From the NCBI GenBank assembly GCA_903933935.1, contig CAIZMB010000191.1, positions 1 to 51,252 of the forward strand: a stretch of DNA of 51,252 nt, given 5' to 3'. The notes under the pieces are model-generated. The model had not been told where the DNA came from. It saw nothing but the letters and a program-made list of their open reading frames with translations, and did not search any database. The translations under genes and the position numbers were made by a program. The DNA comes from an uncultured Cytophagaceae bacterium. GTDB taxonomy: Bacteria > Bacteroidota > Bacteroidia > Cytophagales > Spirosomataceae. Shown here in pieces: positions 35,507-43,624 of this stretch. Each line of letters begins with the position of its first letter. The stretch's first letter is position 1.

Positions 35507-36227
35507 GGACTGGAAATCCATTGAATCGGAATGGAGAGAAAGGATGCACGAAGAAAATGCTCCCGTTTCGGAGGGGCTTTGGGAAAAGCTATCGGCACGA
35601 TTAGATGCCGAAGAAAAGCCAAAGGTGTTTTTTATTAAACCGTGGCAATGGGCGGCAATATTGGCCTTGGTCATTGGGATAAGCTGGCAATGGTTTTTGC
35701 CACGGAAAGAAGAAATGGCGCAGAAGACGAAGTCTACAATGAAAGCCCCTAGTGCGCCAACTTTAAATATTCAAAAAGAGCGTATATCGAAAACCATGCC
35801 AAAAAAGTCCGTCGAGATTGTGGATATCAACTTTCAAAATCCGGATAAAAAGAGCGTAGGCATTATTCCTAAAATTGAAAAACCTGTCATTGAGGCTATA
35901 TCGGCGCCAACAAGAGAATATGCCATAGGTCAACAAAATTCTGCTGTTTCGTCAAATTTAGTCGAAGAAAAAGGAGCGGAAAAGGAAGAAGTTATTTGGG
36001 TCCAAGTGAAAATTGATCCAGTAGTACCGGTAGACGAGGAAAGACCCACAGTGACTGAGAATCCGATACAGAAAAAACGAAATTTGGGCCAATTGTTGAA
36101 AAAAATCAAACAAGTGATCAAAGGCAATCCGGGGGAGTGGAGTGAGATCAAAGAAAATTTTCATTTGGTCGCCAACAAATATGTACAAACTGAAGAAAAC
36201 ATTAAGCAAAAAATTCAATTTCAATAG
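35487..36227 (+). CDS. Probable anti-sigma factor, single-pass membrane protein
   Basis: 246 residues. Cytoplasmic N-terminus (1-50, rich in W, E, R: SEGLWEKLSARLD), one helix at about 52-70 (WQWAAILALVIGISWQWFL), then a long periplasmic part of low complexity, rich in K, E and P. Topology and overlap with the sigma gene suggest an anti-sigma factor. No known domain is recognised. Ends four bases before the next gene. Confidence 0.75.
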   Translation: MKNRSDKDWKSIESEWRERMHEENAPVSEGLWEKLSARLDAEEKPKVFFIKPWQWAAILALVIGISWQWFLPRKEEMAQKTKSTMKAPSAPTLNIQKERISKTMPKKSVEIVDINFQNPDKKSVGIIPKIEKPVIEAISAPTREYAIGQQNSAVSSNLVEEKGAEKEEVIWVQVKIDPVVPVDEERPTVTENPIQKKRNLGQLLKKIKQVIKGNPGEWSEIKENFHLVANKYVQTEENIKQKIQFQ

Positions 36228-36231
36228 CATT

Positions 36232-37485
36232 ATGAAAGCAATCATATTAATAGCATGTATATGGATGGGCTTTGCGGCACAAGCAGCACATTTAGGCCAA
36301 GACTCGATTTTATTAAAAATTGACAAACGGAATCAGACCTTATTGGGCACCAAAGGAGATAAGACCAAAACCTTGAAGGAGGAGTTGACCCAGGTGTTTG
36401 AAAAAAAGGGATTGGTCTTGTCGGATAGTTTATGGCAACAAATACGAAAGGTCATTCGAACGGATTCTGAGGGAAATAGTAGTTTATCGGTACAAATTGG
36501 AAATAGCCGGGTGAAAATTGGCGTCATAAAATCATTGGAACATTATGAAGCGCCACAAAAGACATTTGATAAGGCTTATCGAAACGATGATGATAAAAAA
36601 TTCAATATTAAAAAGGACAGTCTAGGCAAAGCAATAGTCTTTCATAGCGATGGCAAAGAAGAAGTGCGTATTGGATTAAATGGCATTCATGTAAAAGATG
36701 GAAAGGAAGAGGTTCATGTCGACTGGAATGGGGTTCGAGTAAAAGAATCAAATGGAGAGGAGACGCGTGTTTATTGGGGCCCAGATTCGCTAAAGGCCAA
36801 ACAAAAAAAGGAGAATGCCAATTTATTCAGTCGCAATGGCATGAATCTTAATTTAGGATTAAGTGGATTATCGGGAGAAGTTCCGCAGATTAATGCAACG
36901 ATATATCCAATGTACTATTTACAGACAGACACTGAATTGAAGCCATTCAGTTCTAGGTACGTTAGTGTAGAATTTTCTGAGTCATTGACCCTTGTAAAGG
37001 GTAAAAAAAGTGCTTTTAAATTAGGCTTGGGGATTAGTTTTGATTGGTATAATTTCATGTTTGACCATAATCGATTGGTGCAAAAAGCAAACCAAGGGGC
37101 TATATTCCAACCCAAGTTCGACGCGCAAGGCAATGAAATAGCTTTTAGCAAAAATAAGTTGACCGTTTCCTACATCAACATTCCCATCATGCCGCATGTG
37201 GTATTTACTAAAAACTCGGGGATACAAATGATCGGCTTAGGTGGCTATGTGGGCTATCGAATAGATAGTTGGACTAAATCCATCGAAGAGAAAACTGAAA
37301 ATTTAAGTAGAGTTTCTTCCAATTTTAATTTAAATCAGTTCCGCTATGGATTGAGGGCAGAATTTGCATTTAAGAAATTGCCCGATTTATTTTTCAACTA
37401 TGACTTAAGCCCTTTGTTTGAAAAAAATTCAAGTCCTAATCTTACTGGATTTAGTTTTGGTATTAATGTTCTTTCACTTAATTAA
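36232..37485 (+). CDS. Secreted protein with beta-barrel-like C-terminus, third gene of the sigma operon
   Basis: About 417 residues from the ATG at 36232, with a signal peptide (cleavage after AAQA). A middle part (about 138-190) has three tandem beta units: GKEEVRIGLNGIHVKD, GKEEVHVDWNGVRVKE and GEETRVYWG. The C-terminal 200 residues (from MNLNLGLSGLSG) have alternating patterns ending in a SFGINVLSLN-like terminal strand, resembling Bacteroidota outer-membrane beta-barrels. It belongs with the sigma/anti-sigma pair. No specific family is recognised. Confidence 0.7.
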   Translation: MKAIILIACIWMGFAAQAAHLGQDSILLKIDKRNQTLLGTKGDKTKTLKEELTQVFEKKGLVLSDSLWQQIRKVIRTDSEGNSSLSVQIGNSRVKIGVIKSLEHYEAPQKTFDKAYRNDDDKKFNIKKDSLGKAIVFHSDGKEEVRIGLNGIHVKDGKEEVHVDWNGVRVKESNGEETRVYWGPDSLKAKQKKENANLFSRNGMNLNLGLSGLSGEVPQINATIYPMYYLQTDTELKPFSSRYVSVEFSESLTLVKGKKSAFKLGLGISFDWYNFMFDHNRLVQKANQGAIFQPKFDAQGNEIAFSKNKLTVSYINIPIMPHVVFTKNSGIQMIGLGGYVGYRIDSWTKSIEEKTENLSRVSSNFNLNQFRYGLRAEFAFKKLPDLFFNYDLSPLFEKNSSPNLTGFSFGINVLSLN

Positions 37486-37564
37486 ATAAGACGTCCCAAT
37501 GATATTTACAGATACTGGTATTCGCTTGTTATAAAAATTTATCAGAAATTTTTCGGTCAGGTGT

Positions 37565-37594
37565 TTGCAGAAATAAAAAAATGAGGTACTTTTG
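37565..37594 (+). promoter_or_regulatory. Promoter of the tRNA-Tyr-Gly-Thr-tuf operon
   Basis: TTG (37565-37567), 19-nt spacer, TACTTTTG (37587-37594). Start predicted near 37601, followed by a small TTTCAGC/GCTGAAA hairpin (37602-37625). Confidence 0.8.
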
Positions 37595-37636
37595 CAAACT
37601 ATTTCAGCAAAACGTTTCGCTGAAAACCAAGAAAAT

Positions 37637-37722
37637 GGGGATATACCAGAGCGGCCAAATGGGGCAGACTGTAAATCTGCTGGTGAATGCCTACGGTGGT
37701 TCGAATCCATCTGTCCCCACCA
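37637..37722 (+). tRNA. tRNA-Tyr (GTA)
   Basis: Class II tRNA with a long variable arm: acceptor GGGGATA/TGTCCCC, anticodon stem GCAGA/TCTGC with loop CTGTAAA, discriminator A and an encoded CCA (37720-37722). First tRNA of the operon. Confidence 0.95.
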
Positions 37723-37766
37723 TAAAACAGCCGTAACTGCCTGTTTTATAAATGATTGCAAATTAA

Positions 37767-37839
37767 GCGGGAGTAGCTCATTTGGTAGAGCGATAGCCTT
37801 CCAAGCTATAGGTGGCGGGTTCGAGCCCCGTCTCCCGCT
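37767..37839 (+). tRNA. tRNA-Gly (TCC)
   Basis: Acceptor GCGGGAG/CTCCCGC, anticodon stem ATAGC/GCTAT with loop CTTCCAA (anticodon UCC), T arm GCGGG-TTCGAGC-CCCGT, discriminator U. No encoded CCA. Confidence 0.95.
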
Positions 37840-37853
37840 CGAATAAAATAGGG

Positions 37854-37910
37854 TATGAAGAAAAAACGCTTCATATCTAATTTTTATTTAGTGAATCGAA
37901 AGAGATTCAC
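37854..37910 (+). ncRNA. Two spacer hairpins between tRNA-Gly and tRNA-Thr
   Basis: TATGAAG/CTTCATA (37854-37875) and GTGAATC/GATTCAC with a GAAAGA loop (37891-37910), both perfect 7-bp stems in the transcript between two tRNAs. They may be RNase processing sites. Confidence 0.45.
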
Positions 37911-37928
37911 AAAAGGCCGCAAGGTAAT

Positions 37929-38000
<72 letters not shown>

Positions 38001-38091
38001 CTTAGCACGAAAGCGAAGGAAATAGCGAATGGCCGAATGGAATAAGTACACATTTGAAACTTTTTATAACTTAATTAAGAACTAAATAATC

Positions 38092-39279
38092 ATGGCAAAA
38101 GAGAATTTTGACCGAAGTAAACCCCACGTTAACATTGGTACTATTGGCCACGTTGACCACGGAAAAACAACTTTAACAGCTGCTATCACTAAAGTTCTTT
38201 CTGAAAAAGGTCTTGCTGAGAAAAAAGATTTCTCTTCCATTGACTCTGCTCCAGAAGAAAAAGAGCGTGGTATCACGATTAACACGGCACACGTAGAGTA
38301 TTCAACGTTGAACCGTCACTATGCACACGTTGACTGTCCAGGTCACGCGGATTATGTGAAGAACATGGTAACGGGAGCTGCTCAAATGGACGGAGCTATC
38401 TTGGTAGTTGCGGCTACAGATGGTCCAATGCCACAAACTCGTGAGCATATCCTATTGGCTCGCCAGGTTGGTGTACCTCAATTGGTTGTATTCATGAACA
38501 AAGTGGATATGGTGGATGATCCAGAATTATTAGAATTAGTAGAAATGGAGATTCGTGAGCTTCTTTCTTTCTATGAGTTTGATGGTGATAACATTCCAGT
38601 AATCCAAGGATCTGCATTAGGTGGATTGAATGGAGATGCTAAGTGGGTTGCTACGATTGATGCTTTGATGGAAGCAGTAGATAGCTGGATTCCACTTCCT
38701 AAGCGTGATGTTGATAAGCCATTCTTGATGCCTGTTGAAGACGTATTCTCGATCACTGGTCGTGGTACTGTTGCAACGGGTCGTATTGAGACGGGTATTG
38801 TTAACTCAGGTGAGTCGGTTGATATCTTAGGTATGGGAGCTGAAAACTTGAAATCTGTTGTTACAGGTGTTGAGATGTTCCGTAAGATTTTGGATCGTGG
38901 AGAAGCTGGAGATAACGTAGGTTTATTGTTACGTGGTGTTGAAAAAACTGATATCCGTCGTGGTATGGTTATTTGTAAGCCAGGTTCTGTAAAGCCTCAT
39001 ACTCATTTCAAAGCAGAGGTTTATATCTTATCAAAAGAAGAAGGTGGACGTCACACTCCATTCTTTAATAAATATCGTCCACAATTCTATTTCCGTACAA
39101 CAGACGTAACAGGAGAAATCATGTTACCTGCGGGAGTTGAGATGTGTATGCCTGGTGATAACTTAACAATTGATGTTACTTTATTAAATCCAGTAGCTAT
39201 GGATAAAGGTCTTCGTTTCGCGATTCGTGAAGGAGGTCGTACTGTAGGTGCAGGTCAGGTGACTGAAATCTTAGACTAA
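38092..39279 (+). CDS. tuf: Elongation factor Tu
   Basis: 395 residues, normal length. G1 [10 protein letters not shown]3 [10 protein letters not shown]4 NKVD and G5 SAL are intact, with a typical [14 protein letters not shown] switch I region. It delivers aminoacyl-tRNA to the ribosome. Read from the same promoter as tRNA-Tyr, Gly and Thr, and closed by a strong terminator. Confidence 0.99.
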   Translation: MAKENFDRSKPHVNIGTIGHVDHGKTTLTAAITKVLSEKGLAEKKDFSSIDSAPEEKERGITINTAHVEYSTLNRHYAHVDCPGHADYVKNMVTGAAQMDGAILVVAATDGPMPQTREHILLARQVGVPQLVVFMNKVDMVDDPELLELVEMEIRELLSFYEFDGDNIPVIQGSALGGLNGDAKWVATIDALMEAVDSWIPLPKRDVDKPFLMPVEDVFSITGRGTVATGRIETGIVNSGESVDILGMGAENLKSVVTGVEMFRKILDRGEAGDNVGLLLRGVEKTDIRRGMVICKPGSVKPHTHFKAEVYILSKEEGGRHTPFFNKYRPQFYFRTTDVTGEIMLPAGVEMCMPGDNLTIDVTLLNPVAMDKGLRFAIREGGRTVGAGQVTEILD

Positions 39280-39296
39280 TTTTTTTAGTCTATGTA

Positions 39297-39329
39297 GAAA
39301 AGAGCGGTCACTGGCCGCTCTTTTTTTTT
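39297..39329 (+). terminator. Terminator after tuf
   Basis: AGAGCGG (39301-39307) and CCGCTCT (39315-39321), extended by flanking A and T runs; T tract of at least nine. Confidence 0.9.
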
Positions 39330-39351
39330 CCTATTATTTAAAAAATTACCG

Positions 39352-40092
39352 ATGAAAAAAGTATTATTCTTTTTGTTGTTCATTTCCTATGCGGGTATGG
39401 CACAGGAATTTTATGAAATCAGAACTTACCAAATGAAGTTCGGAGGGAAAGTGGGGATTTTGGAAAATTATTTATCCAAAGCATTGATCCCTGCCTTAAA
39501 TAAATACGGCGTTTCAAAAGTGGGTGTGTTCAAGGATTATGGAAAGCCGGAGCCGGCGATCGTAGTTGTAGCAATTCCGTTTGCATCGCTGTCCGCTTAT
39601 GCGGGATATAAAGATGCGTTGGAGAAAGATGCGGAATACCAACAAGCTGCTACTACCTATTTTCAGCATATAGGATTAGATAAACCGATGTTTGAGAAAA
39701 TTTCTATTTATTTAGCTAAGTCATTTGCGGGACATCCTGCGTTGACTTTACCTAATAAGCAAGCGAGTAGAATTTATGAATGGAGGACCTATGAAGCCTA
39801 TAATGAAGATGCCCTTAAGCGTAAAATTGCCATGTTTAATGATGCGGAATTGGCTGTGTTTGATAAAGTAGGTTTGCATAACGTATTTTTTGGTGAAGTA
39901 TTAGCAGGCGAAAATACGCCATGTTTGAGTTACATGGTTTCCTTTGAAAACATGGCTGAACGGGATGCTAATTGGGCTAAATTTGGGGCTGATCCAGATT
40001 GGAAAAGAATTTCGGGAGATGCAAAATATGCCAATAGTCATTCGCGAACTGTGCGTAAATTCTTAGAGCCCACAAGCTATTCGCAATGGTAA
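39352..40092 (+). CDS. NIPSNAP family protein, exported
   Basis: 246 residues with an N-terminal signal peptide (MKKVLFFLLFISYAGMAQ) followed by two ferredoxin-like NIPSNAP domains, each beginning with an (I/E)YE(I/W)RTY motif (FYEIRTYQM near 20 and IYEWRTYEAY near 142). Family function is poorly understood. It lies between the tuf terminator and the tRNA-Trp promoter, unrelated in function to either neighbour, and probably has its own promoter that I could not identify. Confidence 0.88.
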   Translation: MKKVLFFLLFISYAGMAQEFYEIRTYQMKFGGKVGILENYLSKALIPALNKYGVSKVGVFKDYGKPEPAIVVVAIPFASLSAYAGYKDALEKDAEYQQAATTYFQHIGLDKPMFEKISIYLAKSFAGHPALTLPNKQASRIYEWRTYEAYNEDALKRKIAMFNDAELAVFDKVGLHNVFFGEVLAGENTPCLSYMVSFENMAERDANWAKFGADPDWKRISGDAKYANSHSRTVRKFLEPTSYSQW

Positions 40093-40117
40093 GTAGGGTT
40101 TAATTAAATAATGAGGT

Positions 40118-40147
40118 TTGTTAATTATGATTTTTTACCTAAATTTG
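40118..40147 (+). promoter_or_regulatory. Promoter of tRNA-Trp-secE-nusG
   Basis: TTG (40118-40120), 19-nt spacer, TAAATTTG (40140-40147); start expected near 40154, five bases before the tRNA. Confidence 0.75.
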
Positions 40148-40158
40148 CAATCCTTTCT

Positions 40159-40229
40159 ACGGGCATAGTATAATGGTAGTATGCAGGTCTCCAAAACCTT
40201 TGGTCAGGGTTCGAATCCTTGTGCCCGTG
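40159..40229 (+). tRNA. tRNA-Trp (CCA)
   Basis: Acceptor ACGGGCA/TGCCCGT, D arm with AATGGTAG loop, anticodon loop CTCCAAA (CCA), T arm CAGGG-TTCGAAT-CCTTG, discriminator G. The first anticodon-stem pair (27-43) is a C-U mismatch. Confidence 0.92.
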
Positions 40230-40268
40230 CAATGTAATTAATTTAAAAACCGGAAATCCGGTGAAAAT

Positions 40269-40460
40269 ATGAGCAGTATAACATCTTTGATTAAGGAATC
40301 TTGGGTAGAAGTAACGGAGCATGTTACTTGGCCTAAGTTTACTGAACTCCAATCAAGTTCTATTTTGGTTTTGGTTGCATCATTAATTTTTGCCTTATTG
40401 GTAGGAGTAGTTGATTTAGCCTTTAAAACTGGATTGGATTTATTTTATAGTTCATTTTAA
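40269..40460 (+). CDS. secE: Preprotein translocase subunit SecE
   Basis: 63 residues, the short form, with the conserved cytoplasmic amphipathic region (ESWVEVTEHVTWPKFTELQ) and one transmembrane helix (about 32-53). Essential part of the SecYEG channel. Placed between tRNA-Trp and nusG as in most bacteria. Confidence 0.95.
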   Translation: MSSITSLIKESWVEVTEHVTWPKFTELQSSSILVLVASLIFALLVGVVDLAFKTGLDLFYSSF

Positions 40461-40499
40461 ATTAGGGTTTAGGCCCGTCCTTAACAAACAATAATTGCC

Positions 40500-41096
40500 A
40501 TGGCAGAGACTAAATGGTATGTTTTGAGAGCAATTTCAGGACAAGAAAAAAAGGTAAAAACATATATGGAGAACGAATTAGCGCGCCAAGGTGTGTCTGA
40601 TGCGGTTCCCCAGATATTAATTCCCACAGAAAAAATTTACGAAATTCGTAAAGGCAAAAAGGTCATTCGCGAGAAGAACTTATTTCCGGGCTATATTATG
40701 GTTGAAGCAGATTTAGCTGGAGAGGTTAGTCATATTTTGACTTCTACTCCAGGGGTAATCGGCTTTTTACAAACGACCAATGAAGTGATCGAGGAAGAGA
40801 AGGTTGAAGGGGGTAAGACTAAAAAAGTGAAGGTTAATGTAAAAAGACCTATGCCGATTAACCAAACGGAAGTCAATCGTATTTTAGGTAAAGTTGACGA
40901 GTCAGCAGCCATCGAAGAATTTGCATCCGTTACTTTCATTAAAGGAGAGACTGTTCATGTCATCGACGGGCCATTTGCTACTTTCGAGGGAACGATTGAA
41001 GAGATCCATGAGAATAGCAAGAAGCTATCGGTTATGGTGAAAATATTTGGCCGTAATACGCCACTTGAATTAAATTACTCTCAAGTAGAAAAATAG
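40500..41096 (+). CDS. nusG: Transcription termination/antitermination factor NusG
   Basis: 198 residues: NGN domain (KWYVLRAISGQEKKV, LFPGYIMVEADL, TPGVIGFL) and a KOW domain (VHVIDGPFATFEGTIEEIHENSKKL). An insert with lysine-rich EKVEGGKTKKVKVNVKRPM near 100-120 links the two, as common in Bacteroidota. It couples RNA polymerase to the ribosome or Rho. Confidence 0.96.
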   Translation: MAETKWYVLRAISGQEKKVKTYMENELARQGVSDAVPQILIPTEKIYEIRKGKKVIREKNLFPGYIMVEADLAGEVSHILTSTPGVIGFLQTTNEVIEEEKVEGGKTKKVKVNVKRPMPINQTEVNRILGKVDESAAIEEFASVTFIKGETVHVIDGPFATFEGTIEEIHENSKKLSVMVKIFGRNTPLELNYSQVEK

Positions 41097-41120
41097 ATTT
41101 TAATTTTAATTTTAATTTGG

Positions 41121-41154
41121 AAAAAGTCCTGAATATAAATTCAGGACTTTTTTT
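41121..41154 (+). terminator. Terminator after nusG
   Basis: AAAAAGTCCTGAAT (41121-41134), loop ATAA, ATTCAGGACTTTTT (41139-41152): a perfect 14-bp stem with T run. It separates secE-nusG from rplKAJL. Confidence 0.92.
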
Positions 41155-41165
41155 ATGTAAAGTAT

Positions 41166-41195
41166 TTGCAAATTAGAATAAAAGCCCTAATTTTG
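41166..41195 (+). promoter_or_regulatory. rplKAJL promoter
   Basis: TTG (41166-41168), 19-nt spacer, TAATTTTG (41188-41195); start near 41202, so the leader before rplK is about 159 nt. Confidence 0.8.
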
Positions 41196-41201
41196 CAGTC
41201 C

Positions 41202-41360
41202 GTTTAAAAAGCGGCAATTTCTGTTTTGAAAATTTCAAAAGGGAATTGGGCCTGATCGTAATGTTACACGGGAGGGTCACCCGGAGGGGAATCAGATAAG
41301 GAAGCTTCCACCCTTATTGGCAGATAAACCTCTAATTCACTAAATAAACGATGTTTTAAC
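41202..41360 (+). promoter_or_regulatory. Structured leader of rplKAJL, candidate ribosomal-protein autoregulatory site
   Basis: Three pairing elements are visible. A hairpin with outer stem CAATT/AATTG (41215-41219, 41244-41248) and inner stem TTTTGA/TCAAAA (41224-41229, 41235-41240). A junction closed by CTGAT/ATCAG (41252-41256, 41291-41295) holding GTA/TAC and CGGG/CCCG stems. A hairpin ATAAGG/CCTTAT (41296-41301, 41312-41317). Local GC content is well above neighbours. L1 represses the L11-L1 mRNA in other bacteria, so an L1 site is plausible. Confidence 0.5.
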
Positions 41361-41798
41361 ATGGCAAAAGAAATAGCTGGCTACGTAAAGCTTCAATGCA
41401 AAGGTGGCCAAGCCAATCCTTCACCACCCATCGGTCCTGCATTAGGTTCGAAAGGATTAAATATCATGGAGTTTTGCAAGCAGTTTAATGCAAGAACCCA
41501 AGATAAAAACGGCGTAGTATTGCCGGTCCTAATTACTTATTATGCGGATAAATCGTTTGATTTCGTTGTAAAAACTCCTCCTGCTCCTATATTATTATTG
41601 GAAGCAGCGAAGGTGAAGTCAGGTTCAGCTCAACCCAATTTGAAAAAAGTGGGTTCGGTATCTTGGGATCAAGTGCGAGTAATCGCGGAAACTAAAATGC
41701 CTGATTTAAACTGTTTTACAGTCGAGGCAGCAATGAGTATGATTGCTGGAACGGCCCGATCAATGGGAATTACTGTTTCCGGTGAAAAACCGTTCTGA
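41361..41798 (+). CDS. rplK: 50S ribosomal protein L11
   Basis: 145 residues, normal. Conserved segments: [29 protein letters not shown], and the C-terminal RNA-binding domain ending SMGITVSG. L11 forms the GTPase-associated stalk base with L10 and L7/L12. First gene after a structured leader. Confidence 0.98.
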   Translation: MAKEIAGYVKLQCKGGQANPSPPIGPALGSKGLNIMEFCKQFNARTQDKNGVVLPVLITYYADKSFDFVVKTPPAPILLLEAAKVKSGSAQPNLKKVGSVSWDQVRVIAETKMPDLNCFTVEAAMSMIAGTARSMGITVSGEKPF

Positions 41799-41836
41799 TT
41801 TTTATAATCGGAAATTAACAATTTAATTAAAAGGTA

Positions 41837-42535
41837 ATGGCAAAACTTACGAAGAAAATAAAGGAAGCCCTTTCAAAATACGATGCAACGCAAGCGTATT
41901 CGCTTGAAAAAGCAGCGGAGATTTTGAAAGAAATTTCTTATACAAAATTCGATGCCTCTGTGGACATAGATGTTCGCTTAGGAGTAGATCCCCGCAAAGC
42001 GGACCAAATGGTTCGTGGCGTGGTTGCCCTACCTCATGGAACAGGTAAAGACGTACGAGTTCTCGTATTGTGTTCACCTGATAAAGTAGAGGAGGCAAAA
42101 GCAGCCGGTGCTGATCACGTGGGATTGGATGATTACATTGCAAAAATCGAGAGCGGCTGGACCGATATCGACGTAATCATTACGATGCCGACCGTGATGG
42201 CAAAATTAGGCCGCTTGGGTCGTGTGTTAGGACCTCGCGGTCTGATGCCTAATCCAAAGTCGGGTACAGTGACTTTGGATGTAGGAAATGCAGTGAAAGA
42301 AGTGAAAGCAGGTAAAATCGACTTTAAAGTTGACAAAACTGGTATCATCCATACCTCAATCGGTAAGGTATCTTTCGGAGCAGATAAAATTGTAGATAAT
42401 GCATTAGAAGTAATCAATACATTGATGAAATTAAAGCCATCTTCTGCAAAAGGAACTTATGTTAAATCGATCAATTTATCATCGACGATGTCTCCGGGCA
42501 TTATCATTGATAAAGGGACAGTAACTGGATTGTAA
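41837..42535 (+). CDS. rplA: 50S ribosomal protein L1
   Basis: 232 residues, normal. [29 protein letters not shown] and the [20 protein letters not shown] segment are diagnostic. L1 binds the 23S L1 stalk and in several bacteria its own mRNA. Two bases separate it from rplJ. Confidence 0.98.
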   Translation: MAKLTKKIKEALSKYDATQAYSLEKAAEILKEISYTKFDASVDIDVRLGVDPRKADQMVRGVVALPHGTGKDVRVLVLCSPDKVEEAKAAGADHVGLDDYIAKIESGWTDIDVIITMPTVMAKLGRLGRVLGPRGLMPNPKSGTVTLDVGNAVKEVKAGKIDFKVDKTGIIHTSIGKVSFGADKIVDNALEVINTLMKLKPSSAKGTYVKSINLSSTMSPGIIIDKGTVTGL

Positions 42536-42537
42536 TC

Positions 42538-43071
42538 ATGACAAGAGAAGAAAAAAATCAAATTATTGATGAGTTGAGCGAAAAGTTCGCGGCAACTCCG
42601 TACTTCTACTTGGCAAGTACAGCTGGTTTATCGGTTGCTGAGGCAACTCAGTTTCGTAGAATGTGTTTTACTAAAGGCGTAGAATACAAAGTATTTAAAA
42701 ATACTTTGATTTCTAAAGCATTAGCTAAAACGGGAACGGATTACAGTTCTTTAGACTCTGAGGTTTTAACTGGAATGACAGGAATTATCTTCTCACCAGA
42801 AGACGCAAAATTACCTGCCAAACTTATTAAGGATTTCAAAAAAGAAGCTGGTAAAGATAAAATTACGTTCAAAGCAGCATCTATCGAAGGTGGATTGTAC
42901 ATTGGCGAAGGCCAATTAGTATCACTAGAAAACATCAAGTCGAAAAACGAGATGATTGGCGAAGTGATCGGATTATTGCAATCGCCTGCTAAAAATGTTA
43001 TTAGTGCATTATTAAGCGGCGAAAAGAAATTAGCTGGAATCGTAAAGACTTTGTCTGAGCGACCTGAATAA
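42538..43071 (+). CDS. rplJ: 50S ribosomal protein L10
   Basis: 177 residues. N-terminal ribosome-binding domain (TREEKNQIIDELSEKF, then TAGLSVAEATQFRRMC, EYKVFKNTLISKAL) and C-terminal helix that binds L7/L12 dimers. It begins two bases after rplA, leaving no room for a classical separate L10 leader; regulation would have to act from the rplK leader or inside rplA. Confidence 0.97.
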   Translation: MTREEKNQIIDELSEKFAATPYFYLASTAGLSVAEATQFRRMCFTKGVEYKVFKNTLISKALAKTGTDYSSLDSEVLTGMTGIIFSPEDAKLPAKLIKDFKKEAGKDKITFKAASIEGGLYIGEGQLVSLENIKSKNEMIGEVIGLLQSPAKNVISALLSGEKKLAGIVKTLSERPE

Positions 43072-43141
43072 TTTTTAACAAGTTTAACAAGAGGGTAATC
43101 CTCAAAAAATAATTAATTTATAACTATTAAATTTTCAAAAA

Positions 43142-43531
43142 ATGGCAGATTTAAAAGCGTTCGCTGAACAATTAGTGAACTTAACTGTAAAAGAAGTAAA
43201 TGAATTAGCTACTATCCTTAAGGATGAGTATGGTATTGAGCCAGCTGCTGCTGGTGCTGTTATGGTTGCAGGTCCTGCAGCTGGCGGTGCTGGTGATGGT
43301 GGTGAGGCTGCTGCTGAGAAATCATCTTTCGATGTAATCTTAAAGGCTGCTGGTCCTAACAAATTAGCGATCGTTAAATTAGTAAAAGATCTTACTGGTT
43401 TAGGTTTGAAAGAAGCGAAAGATGTAGTTGATGCTGCACCGAAAGCTGTTAAAGAAGGAGTTAGCAAGGACGAAGCTGAAGGTTTGAAGAAAACTTTAGA
43501 AGAGGCTGGTGCTGAAGTTGAATTGAAATAA
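43142..43531 (+). CDS. rplL: 50S ribosomal protein L7/L12
   Basis: 129 residues: N-terminal dimerisation domain, an Ala/Gly-rich hinge ([20 protein letters not shown]), and the factor-binding C-terminal domain ([35 protein letters not shown]). Last gene of the ribosomal operon; a terminator follows 20 bases later. Confidence 0.98.
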   Translation: MADLKAFAEQLVNLTVKEVNELATILKDEYGIEPAAAGAVMVAGPAAGGAGDGGEAAAEKSSFDVILKAAGPNKLAIVKLVKDLTGLGLKEAKDVVDAAPKAVKEGVSKDEAEGLKKTLEEAGAEVELK

Positions 43532-43550
43532 TTCAATTACCTGATTAATT

Positions 43551-43580
43551 AAAAAGGGAATGGCAACATTCCCTTTTTTT
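43551..43580 (+). terminator. Terminator after rplL
   Basis: AAAAAGGGAATG (43551-43562), GCAA tetraloop, CATTCCCTTTTT (43567-43578), continuing into T. It ends the rplKAJL transcript, so rpoBC is not in this operon. Confidence 0.92.
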
Positions 43581-43624
43581 TGCTTTATTTGAGATTTGAA
43601 GAGAATTAATCTATTTCATTATTC

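Noticed and set aside
37474-37761. A 95-residue minus-strand reading frame with GQMDSNHRRHSPADLQ
   Set aside because: It is the antisense of tRNA-Tyr and its flanks, a well-known false prediction.
41261-41299. Twelve-codon frame in the rplK leader as a regulatory peptide
   Set aside because: It lies within strong RNA structure, has no codon theme, and nothing else supports translation.
43135-43536. 133-codon minus-strand frame opposite rplL
   Set aside because: Shadow of the Ala/Gly-rich rplL coding sequence.
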